A stretch of 35,577 nt of DNA. Origin: a virus. This document shows, one piece after another, positions 15,095 to 24,268 of this stretch; the stretch's first letter is position 1; each line of letters opens with the position of its first letter. The stretch is from the IMG/VR virus record IMGVR_UViG_3300046167_000039, positions 1-35,577 of that record. One strand, given 5' to 3'. Made by a program: the position numbers and the translations under genes. Under the pieces are notes generated by a model, which saw only the letters and a program-made list of their open reading frames with translations, did no database searches and was not told the origin of the DNA.

Positions 15095-15436
15095 TTAACC
15101 TATTGTTTTAGTTACAGATGTTGGTGTAATTAGTGCTGCGATTTTTGCATCTAGTCCAGACTTTAGACTAGCTACCTCATCTTCGCCCATACCTGTTGTA
15201 ACCCAACCAGTAACTGTGTCATTGGTAAGATCTGCAAAAGGCACAAAGCTAGATATGTCATCTGCATTAACGCTGTGAGTACCATAACTTGTAGCTGTGT
15301 AGTTATTACCTTCAGAGTCTTGTTGATCGCTTTGTGCATTGAGACGCCAATGAACATTGTAAACAACGTCTGAGTGACTGTCGTGTGTTGGGTAAGTATC
15401 TACTGTTTTACAGTCCCAAGTATATGTATTTGCCAT
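15095..15436 (-). CDS. Small virion-associated hypothetical protein, 113 aa
   Basis: The sequence TYTWDCKTVDTYPTHDSHSD and VVYNVHWRLNAQ, followed by SDQQDSEGNNYTATSYG, resembles a short protein widespread beside phage tail-fibre genes; this is from memory. The strand-rich middle and helical end (DEVASLKSGLDAKIAALI) suggest a small accessory domain. It follows an AGGAGAATAATT ribosome site, close behind the tail fibre gene. Confidence 0.6.
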   Translation of the reverse strand: MANTYTWDCKTVDTYPTHDSHSDVVYNVHWRLNAQSDQQDSEGNNYTATSYGTHSVNADDISSFVPFADLTNDTVTGWVTTGMGEDEVASLKSGLDAKIAALITPTSVTKTIG

Positions 15437-15454
15437 AATTATTCTCCTTTTAAA

Positions 15455-17698
15455 TTAAATTGCTGCAATAATAAATGCTAGAAGTTCGCTATAACGTACT
15501 CCTAGTCTTGTTTGTTCTACTCCATCATCATTAGTCCAAGTGCTACTAATAAACATACCATAGTCACCTGCATCTAATCCTTCAGCAGTAAAAGCATCTT
15601 GTAAGTCTTGAGCTATAATTCCGAAGTGGATTCTAGCATCATCACCTTTTGAAGCTACAGCAGACTGCCATCTGAACTTTCTTAATAGTCCTTTAGCTGC
15701 AATAGCTACTCTAGTTTCTGTTTCTGATAGAGCTTCTATATCTTGTTTTTCGTTCCTGTCTGAAGTGTTGATAGTGCCATTAGTTGCGTAGATGTCATCG
15801 AATCTAACATTACTACGTCCAAGGTCTATAGCATCATCTCTTGCACCAGTTACAGAGCCTATAGGAAATATAGCGTCAATAGATGGAGCAAAAGCCAAAC
15901 CAGTATCACCACTAATTATTGATAACGCGTCACTTGAATAATTACCAATACTTCCAACTGTTGAGCCGTCTTTGAGGAAGTGAGTGATAGGGCCATCAGT
16001 GCCTGTGCGGTTTAAGTAAGCAACAGGTGCGAAAGCTCTTGCTATTGCTAAAAAACCGTCTGCTCGCAAAGCAATACCGTTATCCGTAGTGTTTCCTGCG
16101 TTATTGTTTGAAGGGTCTGTATCAGTAGTCCCAACCAACAGATTACCTGATGAGTCTATTCTCATAGCTTCTGAGCCACCTACATGAAAATAAAATGGAT
16201 TACCAGTATTATTATTTTTAATGCCATAATATCCATAAGACGTACTATTTGTTGCATTGTAAGCTGCTGTTATTTGATAGTCTTGAGCAGATAATATTGT
16301 TAAAGGTTCGCTTGGACTAGCAGTTCCAATTCCAACATTTCCGCCAAGCGGTTGTAGTGATAAAGGTTTTAAATTATTTGTACCATCATCTTGTATAGAT
16401 TGCATATAACCATAATTGTAACCATTAGAGCCTATCCAAAGTGAAATTGCACCACCATTATTAATTTTTGCAGCAGGTGTTGAAGATGTTGAAATTGTTG
16501 ATGTATCTGCTGGTCCTTGTACGTGTAGTCTTGCACTAAGTGATGTTCTTCCAATTCCAAGCGATTCAGCACTTGCATCCCAGAATAAAGCTGCAGTTGA
16601 GCCTGTATCTTCGTAGAAGGATATGTCTCCGTTGGATGCTATACGGAGTCGTTCATTTGTTAAAAACTCACCAGAAGCTTGACCTGTAAATAAGCGTATA
16701 CTGTCTCTAACGCCCATTGCTATAGTACCACCTGTTTCGTTTGCTCTTATATAGTTAGTGCTTGGTCGTACTAAATTAAAAAGACCTGAAGTTGATGTAC
16801 CAACATCTAAAGTTCCGTTTATATCTGCATCACCATCAACAGTCAAACCATCAGCAGTAACTGTTCCTGTTACGTCTATGCCTGTTGAGGTTGTGGCTAG
16901 TTTTGGTAAGTTGTCGTGGTAAAGTTTAACATCCGAATTTATATTAAATTTAGCCATAAACTCAGAAGTAGCAGGATTATAAATATTTACTCCAACTCCA
17001 TTGCTTCCAAGGTATAAACTTCCTGTTCCAAGGTCTTTTATTAAACTGTCTGACCCTGAGTGAAAAATTTCTAAGTCTCCGCTTGTCCCAAATAACACTT
17101 TAGAATTATCAGCAAACGTAATGTCATCGCCAGTACCTACTGCAATGTCTGTACCACCTGTAGTATTACCATTTGCTAATATTTCAGAAAGTGTATCTAC
17201 TGTTCCTACTTGACTGTCAACGTAAGCTTTGATGGATTCTGATGTTGCAACTGTTGTGGCTGATGCTGTACCAAATGTATCGTCATCAATGAAGTTTGCA
17301 ATATTGATACTACCATCTGATAAAGTACCAAAAGTAACTGTTCCTGTTGTTGTTATAGCTGATGAACCATTATCTATTGATCCGAATCCTGATGTTATAG
17401 AACCACCATTCAATGCACCTACGCTTGTTATGTTTGTTTGTGCCGCTGTAGATAAAGTTCCTACAATTGAAGTATTAGCTGTAAGTGTTGTGAATGTACC
17501 CGCAGCTGGTGTTGTGCCACCAATGACAGAGCTATCAATAACTGCTCCGTCTAAGTTCATAGCTACTGATGTACCAGTAGCGCTAAATAAACCATCAACA
17601 GTATCGAGATCGGTATTTAGCTTTGTTCCCCAAGTATCGGTAGATGCTCCTACTTCTGGTTTTGTTAAGTTAAGGTTAGTTGTAAATGTATCTGCCAT
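15455..17698 (-). CDS. Tail fibre with S74 intramolecular chaperone
   Basis: The 747-residue protein begins with a common fibre N-terminus ([21 protein letters not shown]), then has a long Thr/Ser/Gly-rich body of repeated beta motifs ([20 protein letters not shown]). It ends in an S74 domain starting at about residue 646 with [12 protein letters not shown], followed by [12 protein letters not shown]. In this family the Ser-Asp site cuts itself after trimer folding. It is the likely host-recognition fibre. AGGATAAAATTTT precedes ATG 17698. Confidence 0.85.
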   Translation of the reverse strand: MADTFTTNLNLTKPEVGASTDTWGTKLNTDLDTVDGLFSATGTSVAMNLDGAVIDSSVIGGTTPAAGTFTTLTANTSIVGTLSTAAQTNITSVGALNGGSITSGFGSIDNGSSAITTTGTVTFGTLSDGSINIANFIDDDTFGTASATTVATSESIKAYVDSQVGTVDTLSEILANGNTTGGTDIAVGTGDDITFADNSKVLFGTSGDLEIFHSGSDSLIKDLGTGSLYLGSNGVGVNIYNPATSEFMAKFNINSDVKLYHDNLPKLATTSTGIDVTGTVTADGLTVDGDADINGTLDVGTSTSGLFNLVRPSTNYIRANETGGTIAMGVRDSIRLFTGQASGEFLTNERLRIASNGDISFYEDTGSTAALFWDASAESLGIGRTSLSARLHVQGPADTSTISTSSTPAAKINNGGAISLWIGSNGYNYGYMQSIQDDGTNNLKPLSLQPLGGNVGIGTASPSEPLTILSAQDYQITAAYNATNSTSYGYYGIKNNNTGNPFYFHVGGSEAMRIDSSGNLLVGTTDTDPSNNNAGNTTDNGIALRADGFLAIARAFAPVAYLNRTGTDGPITHFLKDGSTVGSIGNYSSDALSIISGDTGLAFAPSIDAIFPIGSVTGARDDAIDLGRSNVRFDDIYATNGTINTSDRNEKQDIEALSETETRVAIAAKGLLRKFRWQSAVASKGDDARIHFGIIAQDLQDAFTAEGLDAGDYGMFISSTWTNDDGVEQTRLGVRYSELLAFIIAAI

Positions 17699-17711
17699 AA
17701 AATTTTATCCT

Positions 17712-18374
17712 TTAAGCTGCGTCTTGTTCGCCTAATTCTTTCCAAGTAGTAGATGGATTAGATTGATCTGACCATGTCGTACTTGTTTGTAAATCTGTCC
17801 ATGATGTGTCTGGATTCGCTTGGTTTGTCCAGGTATCTGCTATTATATCTTGTTCTGTCCATGTGTCATCAGGAACAATTATATCTTCCCATTTTAGACC
17901 ACCAACTGCATTAAATCCACTTGTTTGTGTAATTGTAGATGAGGCTCTATCTATCTGATGACCGATAGCATCAAAGCCACTTACTGCTTGTATGTCAACA
18001 ATTCCTCTGTCTATCTGTCTACCAGTAGCAGTCATTCCTGATACTGCTGGTCCAAATACAACACCTCGGTCTATTTGATGACCAGTTGCTGTCATTGCGC
18101 TTGTAGAACTTATGGTTGATGCGCCAAGCGCTATTCTTACACCAGCAGATGTTGCGCTAGAGGTAGCAACAATTAATGCTGATCCTAAATCTATTTGTGT
18201 TCCGACTGCTATAACATCAGATGTTGCAGATATGGTCGCTTGACCCCTGTCTATTTGTCTACCAGTTGCGGTAGCTCCTGATGTTGCAGATATAGTGGCT
18301 GCGCCAATTTGGAAAACAGGAGTCCCAAAATGAGACTTCCCGTATCCACCATATCCGTAGCCTACTGAGGCCAT
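17712..18374 (-). CDS. Repeat-containing tail-associated protein
   Basis: The 220-residue protein has a Gly/Tyr-rich start (GYGYGGYGKSHFG), then about seven units of 17-18 residues of the type ATISATSxxxAxGxQIDRG. It ends with four Trp-centred units (DTWTEQ, DTWTNQ, TSWTDL, TTWSDQ). Regular beta repeats fit a fibre or neck protein. It sits between a small tail protein and the main fibre, so a structural role in the adhesion apparatus is inferred. Confidence 0.6.
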   Translation of the reverse strand: MASVGYGYGGYGKSHFGTPVFQIGAATISATSGATATGRQIDRGQATISATSDVIAVGTQIDLGSALIVATSSATSAGVRIALGASTISSTSAMTATGHQIDRGVVFGPAVSGMTATGRQIDRGIVDIQAVSGFDAIGHQIDRASSTITQTSGFNAVGGLKWEDIIVPDDTWTEQDIIADTWTNQANPDTSWTDLQTSTTWSDQSNPSTTWKELGEQDAA

Positions 18375-18378
18375 GTTA

Positions 18379-18771
18379 TTAAGCTAATGTTATATCTAAA
18401 TCGCCAGCGTCAAATCTGAATACGTCACCTGAGCTTACAGTTTTAGAAGTTGTTAAGTTTGCGTAAGCTAATAGATTACCACTTGATGAGGCATCTAGAA
18501 TACCAACTGCTACTACTGTACCGTAATCAGCTGTTGCTGTTGGGTATTCGATTGCAGCTGTGTTAGTTGCTGTTGTTGGATTTGTACCAGATATAGTAAA
18601 TGCTCCTGATTGTCTTGCGTACGCTCCGCCTGATACTTCAGTACCGCCACCTGTATCAGTAGGTGCTACAGTATATAAAGCAACATATAATGTTCCTGGT
18701 GCTGTATAAGCATTACCACCAAATACATGGTCTAATACTTTGTCCTCTAAATAATCACTAAATCCAGCCAT
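18379..18771 (-). CDS. Small tail protein, 130 aa
   Basis: The product (AGFSDYLEDKVLDHVFGG, then APGTLYVALYTVAPTDTGGG and TEVSGGAYARQSGAFTISGT) matches a family I recognise from phage tail regions, with a helical N-terminus and a beta-sandwich body. It is encoded directly after the tail adaptor and before the repeat protein. The exact role is unknown; it may be a fibre attachment or decoration protein. Confidence 0.65.
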   Translation of the reverse strand: MAGFSDYLEDKVLDHVFGGNAYTAPGTLYVALYTVAPTDTGGGTEVSGGAYARQSGAFTISGTNPTTATNTAAIEYPTATADYGTVVAVGILDASSSGNLLAYANLTTSKTVSSGDVFRFDAGDLDITLA

Positions 18772-18779
18772 ATTGTCTC

Positions 18780-19430
18780 CTAATTATTATTCCAATAATA
18801 TATTTTTTTACCAGACTTGCCATAAGTTCTTCTTCTTTGCATTAGAGATCCTTTGCCAAATTCTGCTTTCTCTTGTTCCATTCTCATTTCTTCTAATGCT
18901 TTTTCAAATTGTGCTGTAAATAAAGGCACTCTTTCGTCTTCCATTAGATAGATAGAAGCATGTTTTAAAGCACCATATAGATAAGCATCTGGATATCCTG
19001 TGGATATAAAGTTTGTAGCATTAGAACTACTTAACGCATCTATAGTGCCGTAGTATGTTAATTGTAATGTATAACTTGCATCAGGAGTAGGTGCTAACTC
19101 TAATGAGTTATCTACAATTGCATAATATATTGGTTGACCAGTAACATTGTTATTGGCTTTTCTATATACATCCAATGATTCTATTGATTGTTGGAATAGT
19201 GGTCTAAAGTCGTTTGATGTAATTTCTATATTAATGGCTTCTAACCAATCTGTTGGTAAGCTCATATATTGACCATCTGCTGTAGCGGTAGCACGCTTTA
19301 CCATGTCTTTGTTTCTTAATCTTCTATTAAACTCTGACTCAGTAGCATCAATAAAAAAGTCAAGTTGGTCTGTCAGATCTGACCTATTTAAGAAATTAGC
19401 TATATTAGTTTTTAGTTCATCGTATGTCAT
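18780..19430 (-). CDS. Head-tail adaptor / tail accessory factor (gp4-like)
   Basis: The 216-residue protein contains YDELKTNIANFLNRSDLTD, FIDATESEFNRRLR and YLMEDERVPLFTAQFEKAL, a helical pattern typical of the P22 gp4-like adaptor family that sits below the portal and receives the tail. The gene follows the capsid block, where such adaptors usually lie. It overlaps the preceding small gene by ATGA (19430-19427). Confidence 0.7.
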   Translation of the reverse strand: MTYDELKTNIANFLNRSDLTDQLDFFIDATESEFNRRLRNKDMVKRATATADGQYMSLPTDWLEAINIEITSNDFRPLFQQSIESLDVYRKANNNVTGQPIYYAIVDNSLELAPTPDASYTLQLTYYGTIDALSSSNATNFISTGYPDAYLYGALKHASIYLMEDERVPLFTAQFEKALEEMRMEQEKAEFGKGSLMQRRRTYGKSGKKIYYWNNN

Positions 19431-19717
19431 ACTTTACCTTTCCATGTTCTAAATGGTTTATTGTCTGAATGGTTTAGCCATTTTTTCCATTGTGCTGAAT
19501 CTTGTGACCAACCCTCTCGGATTGCTTTTTGATATACAACCATTGGTATTTCAGCTACATGTCTGAAATCTTTACCAGGTTTGTATTCAGACAAGTTTTT
19601 CACATAGTCTAAAGTAGGTTGTATGTTTTGTTGTGTGTGATAAACAACCTTGTCATCCTCTGTAGCAAATACAGATTTATAACCTTGCTTGTGATCTATT
19701 AATGTAGTCTTTGCCAT
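19427..19717 (-). CDS. Hypothetical structural-region protein, 96 aa
   Basis: The protein is mixed alpha and beta, starting TTLIDHKQGYKSVFATEDDK and ending KKWLNHSDNKPFRTWKGKV. It lies between the capsid terminator and the adaptor gene and overlaps the adaptor start by four bases. It is the first gene after the terminator at 19739-19762, so its expression depends on readthrough or on a separate start. No family is recognised. Confidence 0.6.
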   Translation of the reverse strand: MAKTTLIDHKQGYKSVFATEDDKVVYHTQQNIQPTLDYVKNLSEYKPGKDFRHVAEIPMVVYQKAIREGWSQDSAQWKKWLNHSDNKPFRTWKGKV

Positions 19718-19733
19718 GTACAGATTTTAGCAC

Positions 19734-19762
19734 AAAAAAAAGGGATGCCGAAACATCCCTTT
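19734..19762 (-). terminator. Strong rho-independent terminator after capsid gene
   Basis: On the minus strand, AAAGGGATG pairs perfectly with CATCCCTTT (plus 19739-19747 and 19754-19762) around the six-base loop TTTCGG, and the transcript continues into a run of U. It sits 17 bases after the capsid stop. It would end most capsid messages and reduce transcription of the tail genes behind it. Confidence 0.9.
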
Positions 19763-19779
19763 AAGGTTATTGACTAAAC

Positions 19780-20715
19780 TTATGATACGTTTAAGTCAGC
19801 AACAACACCATGAGCAGCTTCGTTGGATACTTCTAATCCATACTCAACTACGATCATTTTTGTTTCAGCATCGCCTATTGTAGCAATATCAACAGTTTTA
19901 AAGTCTCTTAGGTAAGACACTTTAGCAAACTCTGGATCTACTAATAATAGTGATGTTTCTCTTGATCTGTTTGATGGAACGATTTTTAGTTCACCAAAGT
20001 CAGATGAGTAAACAGATACTGAGGCTTCAACTGTATTTGCATCAACAAACTGTCTAGCTTGAGTTCTACCTGTGAAACCAGAGATAACTTGCTTGTTGTG
20101 TGGACCACAAATAGCTAAGTTTGGCTCACCACCATTTGTAAACATAGTTTGTAAAACACCTTTTAACAAGTCTTCAGTCAAGTCTCTGTCTGTTCCGTCT
20201 GTTGGAGCAGCACCACCACCAGCACCTGCACCACCAGAACCTCTGGATACGTTAGATGTTAGCCATGATTCAAAACCACCAGTTTTTCTTGCTGTAGTAG
20301 CATCACCAGTTGTTTTAGCGCCGTTTTGACATAGAGCTTCTTCCATGTCTCTTTTTAGTGCTTTAGACATAATAGCTAGCTGATGAGCCATTTCTGATCT
20401 TTTACCAGCTGCGTCTGAAGCATCCTGCGAACCTGTTACAGTTGCGTCTCTGCTTGAGATCATAGCAACATTACTTACTCTTGTTGTAGCTGTTGAAGCT
20501 GATCTTGATAATTCAAAACCCTCTAGTTGTCCAGCTGAACTTGGAGTAGGTAAGTTTTCTGTTTGCCAATCAAACACTACGTTTTTAATATTTCTTTTTC
20601 CGATTGACGACATAAACGGTGTCTGCATTGGAGAGATGTTGTAAATGATATTACTTAGATCTTCTCTGTCAGCTTGTGCTGAGTATGTGTCAAAAGCATT
20701 AGTTACTTTAGCCAT
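19780..20715 (-). CDS. Major capsid protein (SU10 / DUF5309-like)
   Basis: This 311-residue capsid protein begins VTNAFDTYSAQADREDLSNI, then YNISPMQTPFMSSIGKR and FDWQTENLPTPSS, as in SU10-type HK97-fold capsids. It has a Gly-rich flexible loop (SRGSGGAGAGGGAAPTDG) and ends with a strand-rich part (KMIVVEYGLEVSNEAAHGVV). It is preceded by the scaffold gene and followed by a strong terminator, the usual arrangement for the most abundant virion protein. Confidence 0.85.
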   Translation of the reverse strand: MAKVTNAFDTYSAQADREDLSNIIYNISPMQTPFMSSIGKRNIKNVVFDWQTENLPTPSSAGQLEGFELSRSASTATTRVSNVAMISSRDATVTGSQDASDAAGKRSEMAHQLAIMSKALKRDMEEALCQNGAKTTGDATTARKTGGFESWLTSNVSRGSGGAGAGGGAAPTDGTDRDLTEDLLKGVLQTMFTNGGEPNLAICGPHNKQVISGFTGRTQARQFVDANTVEASVSVYSSDFGELKIVPSNRSRETSLLLVDPEFAKVSYLRDFKTVDIATIGDAETKMIVVEYGLEVSNEAAHGVVADLNVS

Positions 20716-20735
20716 TTTTATATTCCTTTATAAAA

Positions 20736-21740
20736 TTAAATTATTTGTTCAAATACCTTAGCTGCATCTTGGACTTTTCCAGATTTAGCTAATTTTTGTC
20801 GCGCTTTCTTTACAGGTGCTGTCGTTTTTGGTCGGTTAGTAGTACCAGGTCTGGCAACTCTAGCAGGTGCTTTTTGTGTTGGTTTTTTCTTTGTGGCTTC
20901 AACTGTTTTAGAGTTTAACCAAGCATTTCTTAAACCAAGCAATGCACGATAATCATAAACCTGTTCAACTTCTTTTTGTGTGTACTCTAAGTTGCTGATT
21001 GCATAGTCTCGGATAGCCAACTTTTCTTTAGCAGCAATCTCAGGATTCTGCCATTCTGGGATAATTTCAAGAAGTTTTTGATTACCATATTCAACAAATT
21101 GTTGAATCTGTTGTTGCTGTTTTACAAGTGCCTCTTGTTGAAGCCTTTGTTGTTCAGCGCCTACAGCTTGTAATTTTTCTTTCTTTTCATCCCAAAGTTG
21201 TTTTTCTCTGACGTAGCCTACAGGGTCATCACTATATAGATTTTCCCAGTCTGGTTCGTTAGCCAGTTCGCCCTTTAGTTGGGCTTCCATCTTCGGTAAC
21301 AACTGCGAATAAATCGCATCTCTTTGCGCTAGCTCTGCTTGCTGCTGCTCAAAAGTTTTACGTTGTTGAGAGAGTTCTTGAGTTTTACGCGTATAATCTT
21401 GCTGACGAGAATATCCGTTGACGAGTTCCTCTTGCGTGACTTCTACCTCTTGGCCATCTACCTTTACAGTAAATGTTTGAAGTTGCGGAGCTTCCTCTTC
21501 AACATCTGTTTGTTCTTCTTCAACCTCTTCTTCATATTCGTCTTCTTCCAATTCATCTGCGATCTGTTGATCTATTTCTTCAACATACTCAGAATCATCT
21601 TCGATGACCTCTTCTTCAGTTACATTTTCTATGACCGCTTCTTCAACCTTATCCTCTTCAGGGGTTAAAAAACTTTCAAACATCGAAGTTGTAACTTCTT
21701 TATCAGTTTGTAAAGCAGTCGGTTTTCCGTTATTGCTCAT
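20736..21740 (-). CDS. Capsid scaffold protein
   Basis: The 334-residue product has an extremely acidic region (about residues 27-85, with EEDEYEEEVEEEQ) and then FTVKVDGQEVEVTQEELVNG. A long Gln-rich coiled coil (QELSQQRKTFEQQQAELAQ) follows, with a basic C-terminus (KKKPTQKAPARVARP). Acid-rich coiled-coil proteins directly upstream of the capsid gene are scaffolds, and the basic end would contact the capsid. The ribosome site is inside the hairpin at 21743-21773. Confidence 0.8.
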   Translation of the reverse strand: MSNNGKPTALQTDKEVTTSMFESFLTPEEDKVEEAVIENVTEEEVIEDDSEYVEEIDQQIADELEEDEYEEEVEEEQTDVEEEAPQLQTFTVKVDGQEVEVTQEELVNGYSRQQDYTRKTQELSQQRKTFEQQQAELAQRDAIYSQLLPKMEAQLKGELANEPDWENLYSDDPVGYVREKQLWDEKKEKLQAVGAEQQRLQQEALVKQQQQIQQFVEYGNQKLLEIIPEWQNPEIAAKEKLAIRDYAISNLEYTQKEVEQVYDYRALLGLRNAWLNSKTVEATKKKPTQKAPARVARPGTTNRPKTTAPVKKARQKLAKSGKVQDAAKVFEQII

Positions 21741-21742
21741 AT

Positions 21743-21773
21743 AAATACTCCTTAATTGTATTTAAGAGTATTT
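21743..21773 (-). promoter_or_regulatory. Shine-Dalgarno-sequestering hairpin of scaffold mRNA
   Basis: In the minus-strand RNA, AAATACTC (21773-21766) pairs with GAGTATTT (21750-21743), and TTAA pairs with TTAA further in, leaving a six-base loop and one bulged G. The 3' arm contains AAGGAG, the ribosome site of the scaffold start at 21740. With no U run it is not a terminator. It more likely limits or times translation, or marks an RNase processing site. Confidence 0.6.
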
Positions 21774-21802
21774 TATAACAATAATGTGTAGAAAGGGAAG
21801 TA

Positions 21803-22069
21803 TTAACCTATATTTCTAATTTTGTTAATATTTGCTTGTGTAAGTTTTCCTTTCTCAGCCATGATACGCAGATGTCTTTCAACCTCTGGCAATAGTAATA
21901 AAGACCTATGTAAATCTTCTCTTATGCTTACATGTTCTATATCTCTTGAGTTTAACCAATGTGTAATATATTCGTTTTTTAGATTTTCCAATGCTTCTTT
22001 AAAAACATCTGATGTTAGTATTTGCTCTGCTTGTGCAGCTTTGATTACGTCTTCTTGTGATACCGCCAT
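21803..22069 (-). CDS. Helical hypothetical protein, 88 aa
   Basis: The protein is short and mostly helical (VSQEDVIKAAQAEQILTSD, EALENLKNEYITHWLNSRD, VERHLRIMAEKGKLTQANIN). I recall similar genes beside phage scaffold genes. It begins in a one-base overlap with the long repeat protein and precedes the scaffold, so a morphogenesis role is likely but unproven. Confidence 0.65.
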   Translation of the reverse strand: MAVSQEDVIKAAQAEQILTSDVFKEALENLKNEYITHWLNSRDIEHVSIREDLHRSLLLLPEVERHLRIMAEKGKLTQANINKIRNIG

Positions 22070-24267
22070 TAAATTACCCCCTTAGGTCGTAGTTGGCTTA
22101 TTGGTGTTTGGTCTATTGAAAATGTACTTCCATTTGGTTGTTGTAATGCAGATAAACTAGTTTCTAGTTCAGATATTCTTGATAGCAAGCCAGATATGTC
22201 AGGTTGTTTTTGTTCTGGTATACCAGCAAGTGCTGCTTGTATGTCTTGTTGAGTTGCAAATTGTGATAAGTCAGGCGCTTGATATGTTGGTATATCAATA
22301 CCAGCAATAGCAGCTTGATTTGCAGCTATTTGTTGTTGTATCCCTGTAGGGTCAAACTGCGGTATCCCACCTATCTGCTGTTGTAGTCCACTAATCTGTT
22401 GCTCTAAACCACTAGGATCGTATGGTCTAATACCAGCTATGTTTGATTGCAATCCACTTATCTGCTCCTGTAATGCACTAGGATCAAACCCTGGTATAGA
22501 CTGTAAAGCTCCTATCTGCTCCTGTAATGCACTAGGATCAAACCCTGGTCTGCTTTGTAAATCTTGTATCTGCTGTTGTAGACTAGAAGGATCAAAACTA
22601 GGTCTTTGCTGTAAAGCGCCTATCTGTTGTTGTAAACCACTTGGATCAAAACTTGGTCTACCTTGCAACTCCTCTATCTGTTGCTGTAAACCTGAAGGGT
22701 CGAATCCAGGACTAGCTTGCAATTGACTTATATCCTGCTGTATAGACATAAAATCATCTTGCGAAGGAACTTGTTGTTCTAGCGCACCCAATCTTTGTTG
22801 TAATGTTGATGGATCGAATGGCGTTATCCCACCTATCTGTTGTTGTAAACCACCGATTTGCTGTTGCAATCCGCTTGGGTCGAAACTAGGTCTACCTTGT
22901 AGTTCTGCAATTTGCTGTTGCAATCCTGTTGGATCGAACTGGGGTATTTCTCTACTTTGCAACGTACTTATCTGTTGTTGTAAGCTAGTTGGATCAAATC
23001 CAGGTTGGCTTTGTAAATCTTGAATTTGTTGCTGTAATCCAGTTGGGTCAAACGTAGGTATATTACCTATAGATTGTTGCAATCCACCTATCTGTTGTTG
23101 TATTCCACTAGGGTCGAAACTAGGTCTTTGTTGCAAAGCTGTAATTTGCTCTTGCAAGGTTGATGGATCAAAGCCTGGTCGTTGTTGAAGTGCGCCTATT
23201 TGTTGCTGTAGGCTTGTAGGATCGAACTGAGGTATACCACCTATTTGTTGCTCAAGACTACCAATTTGTTGCTGTAGACCGCTTGGATCAAACTGGGGTC
23301 TAGTTTGTAGTTGGTTTATGTCTTGTTGTATGGACATAAAATCATCTCTAGTTGGTACTTGCTGTTCTAATAAACCAAGTCTTTCTTGCAAAGTTGATGG
23401 ATCAAACGGTGTTATTTGGCCGATATTTTCTTGTAACCCAGATATTTGCTGTTGTAAACCAGAGGAATCGAATCCTGGACGTGTTTGTAATTCAGATATT
23501 TGCTGTTGTAATTGTGTTGGATCGAAACCAGGTCTTTGTTGTAATCCAGTAATTTGTTCTTGCAAACCACTAGGGTCAAAGCCTGGCCTTTGTTGTAAAG
23601 ATGTTATTTGCTCTTGTAATCCTGACGGATCAAATACAGGTATTTGCTGTGACTCCAACGCGCCTAGTCTTGACTGTAAGCCTGTTGGATCAAAAGATGG
23701 CACTTGGCCCAATATATCTGCTGTTAAGGCCTCGGTATCTATTTGTGGTATTCCTAGCAATCCTTGTAAGCCTGTTCTAAATTCTTCTGGTATTTGTATT
23801 TGTGAAAAATCAATGTTTGATAAATCTATCTGTGGTAGCTGTGCTGGTACTTGTGGCCTATCAACAGGTATAGTTACCCCACCAATTCCTGTTCCTAAAA
23901 ACCCAGCATCATCAGGTACTTGTGGTATTGGAGGTGTTACAGGCGGAACAAATATTTGGTCATCTCTAACTGGTGGAGGTGGTGCAACAGGCCTATCTAT
24001 TGGCGTGTCACCATTGAGCTGTGCTTGCGTATACCCACTTGGTTGTTCTGGTGAGTAGCTCACACCTGGTGCTATAACTTGTGACATTGGCATACCGCCA
24101 GCTATAGAACGCGCATAGTCAAAACCGCTGCTGTATGCTTGGTTTCCTAAATTACTATAGTTGCCTGGTATGATGTTATATAAAGAACCTAGGTTGTTTG
24201 AAAATATAGAGTTATCACCAAAAAAACTTTGTATTATGTCTGCATCTGATTGTGGTGTCGTATCCAT
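22069..24267 (-). CDS. Gln-rich protein with about 22 FDPSGLQQQI repeats
   Basis: The 732-residue protein has a Pro-rich N-terminal third (PVAPPPPVRDDQIFVPPV). It then carries about 22 copies of a unit of roughly 16-28 residues, consensus FDPSGLQQQIxxLQxRPG, and a short C-terminus. The spacing (hydrophobic and Gln positions alternating with a conserved FDP turn) suggests short coiled-coil segments joined by turns, suitable for a long fibre. A larger block including LEQQVP-DDFMSIQQDI is present twice, about 590 bp apart. It is encoded between lysis and head genes; a whisker, neck fibre or internal protein are all possible. Confidence 0.65.
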   Translation of the reverse strand: MDTTPQSDADIIQSFFGDNSIFSNNLGSLYNIIPGNYSNLGNQAYSSGFDYARSIAGGMPMSQVIAPGVSYSPEQPSGYTQAQLNGDTPIDRPVAPPPPVRDDQIFVPPVTPPIPQVPDDAGFLGTGIGGVTIPVDRPQVPAQLPQIDLSNIDFSQIQIPEEFRTGLQGLLGIPQIDTEALTADILGQVPSFDPTGLQSRLGALESQQIPVFDPSGLQEQITSLQQRPGFDPSGLQEQITGLQQRPGFDPTQLQQQISELQTRPGFDSSGLQQQISGLQENIGQITPFDPSTLQERLGLLEQQVPTRDDFMSIQQDINQLQTRPQFDPSGLQQQIGSLEQQIGGIPQFDPTSLQQQIGALQQRPGFDPSTLQEQITALQQRPSFDPSGIQQQIGGLQQSIGNIPTFDPTGLQQQIQDLQSQPGFDPTSLQQQISTLQSREIPQFDPTGLQQQIAELQGRPSFDPSGLQQQIGGLQQQIGGITPFDPSTLQQRLGALEQQVPSQDDFMSIQQDISQLQASPGFDPSGLQQQIEELQGRPSFDPSGLQQQIGALQQRPSFDPSSLQQQIQDLQSRPGFDPSALQEQIGALQSIPGFDPSALQEQISGLQSNIAGIRPYDPSGLEQQISGLQQQIGGIPQFDPTGIQQQIAANQAAIAGIDIPTYQAPDLSQFATQQDIQAALAGIPEQKQPDISGLLSRISELETSLSALQQPNGSTFSIDQTPISQLRPKGVI

Positions 24268-24268
24268 A

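Noticed and set aside
17229-17735. 168-residue Val/Pro-rich plus-strand frame
   Set aside because: Antisense to the fibre gene body; composition reflects complemented Thr/Gly codons.
22330-23660. Regular DNA repeats resembling a repeat array or CRISPR
   Set aside because: The repeats are imperfect, in frame and encode FDPSGLQQQI units, with no unique spacers.
23318-24058. 246-residue Cys-rich plus-strand frame
   Set aside because: It mirrors the Gln-rich repeats of the gene on the other strand; its Cys arise from complemented Gln codons.
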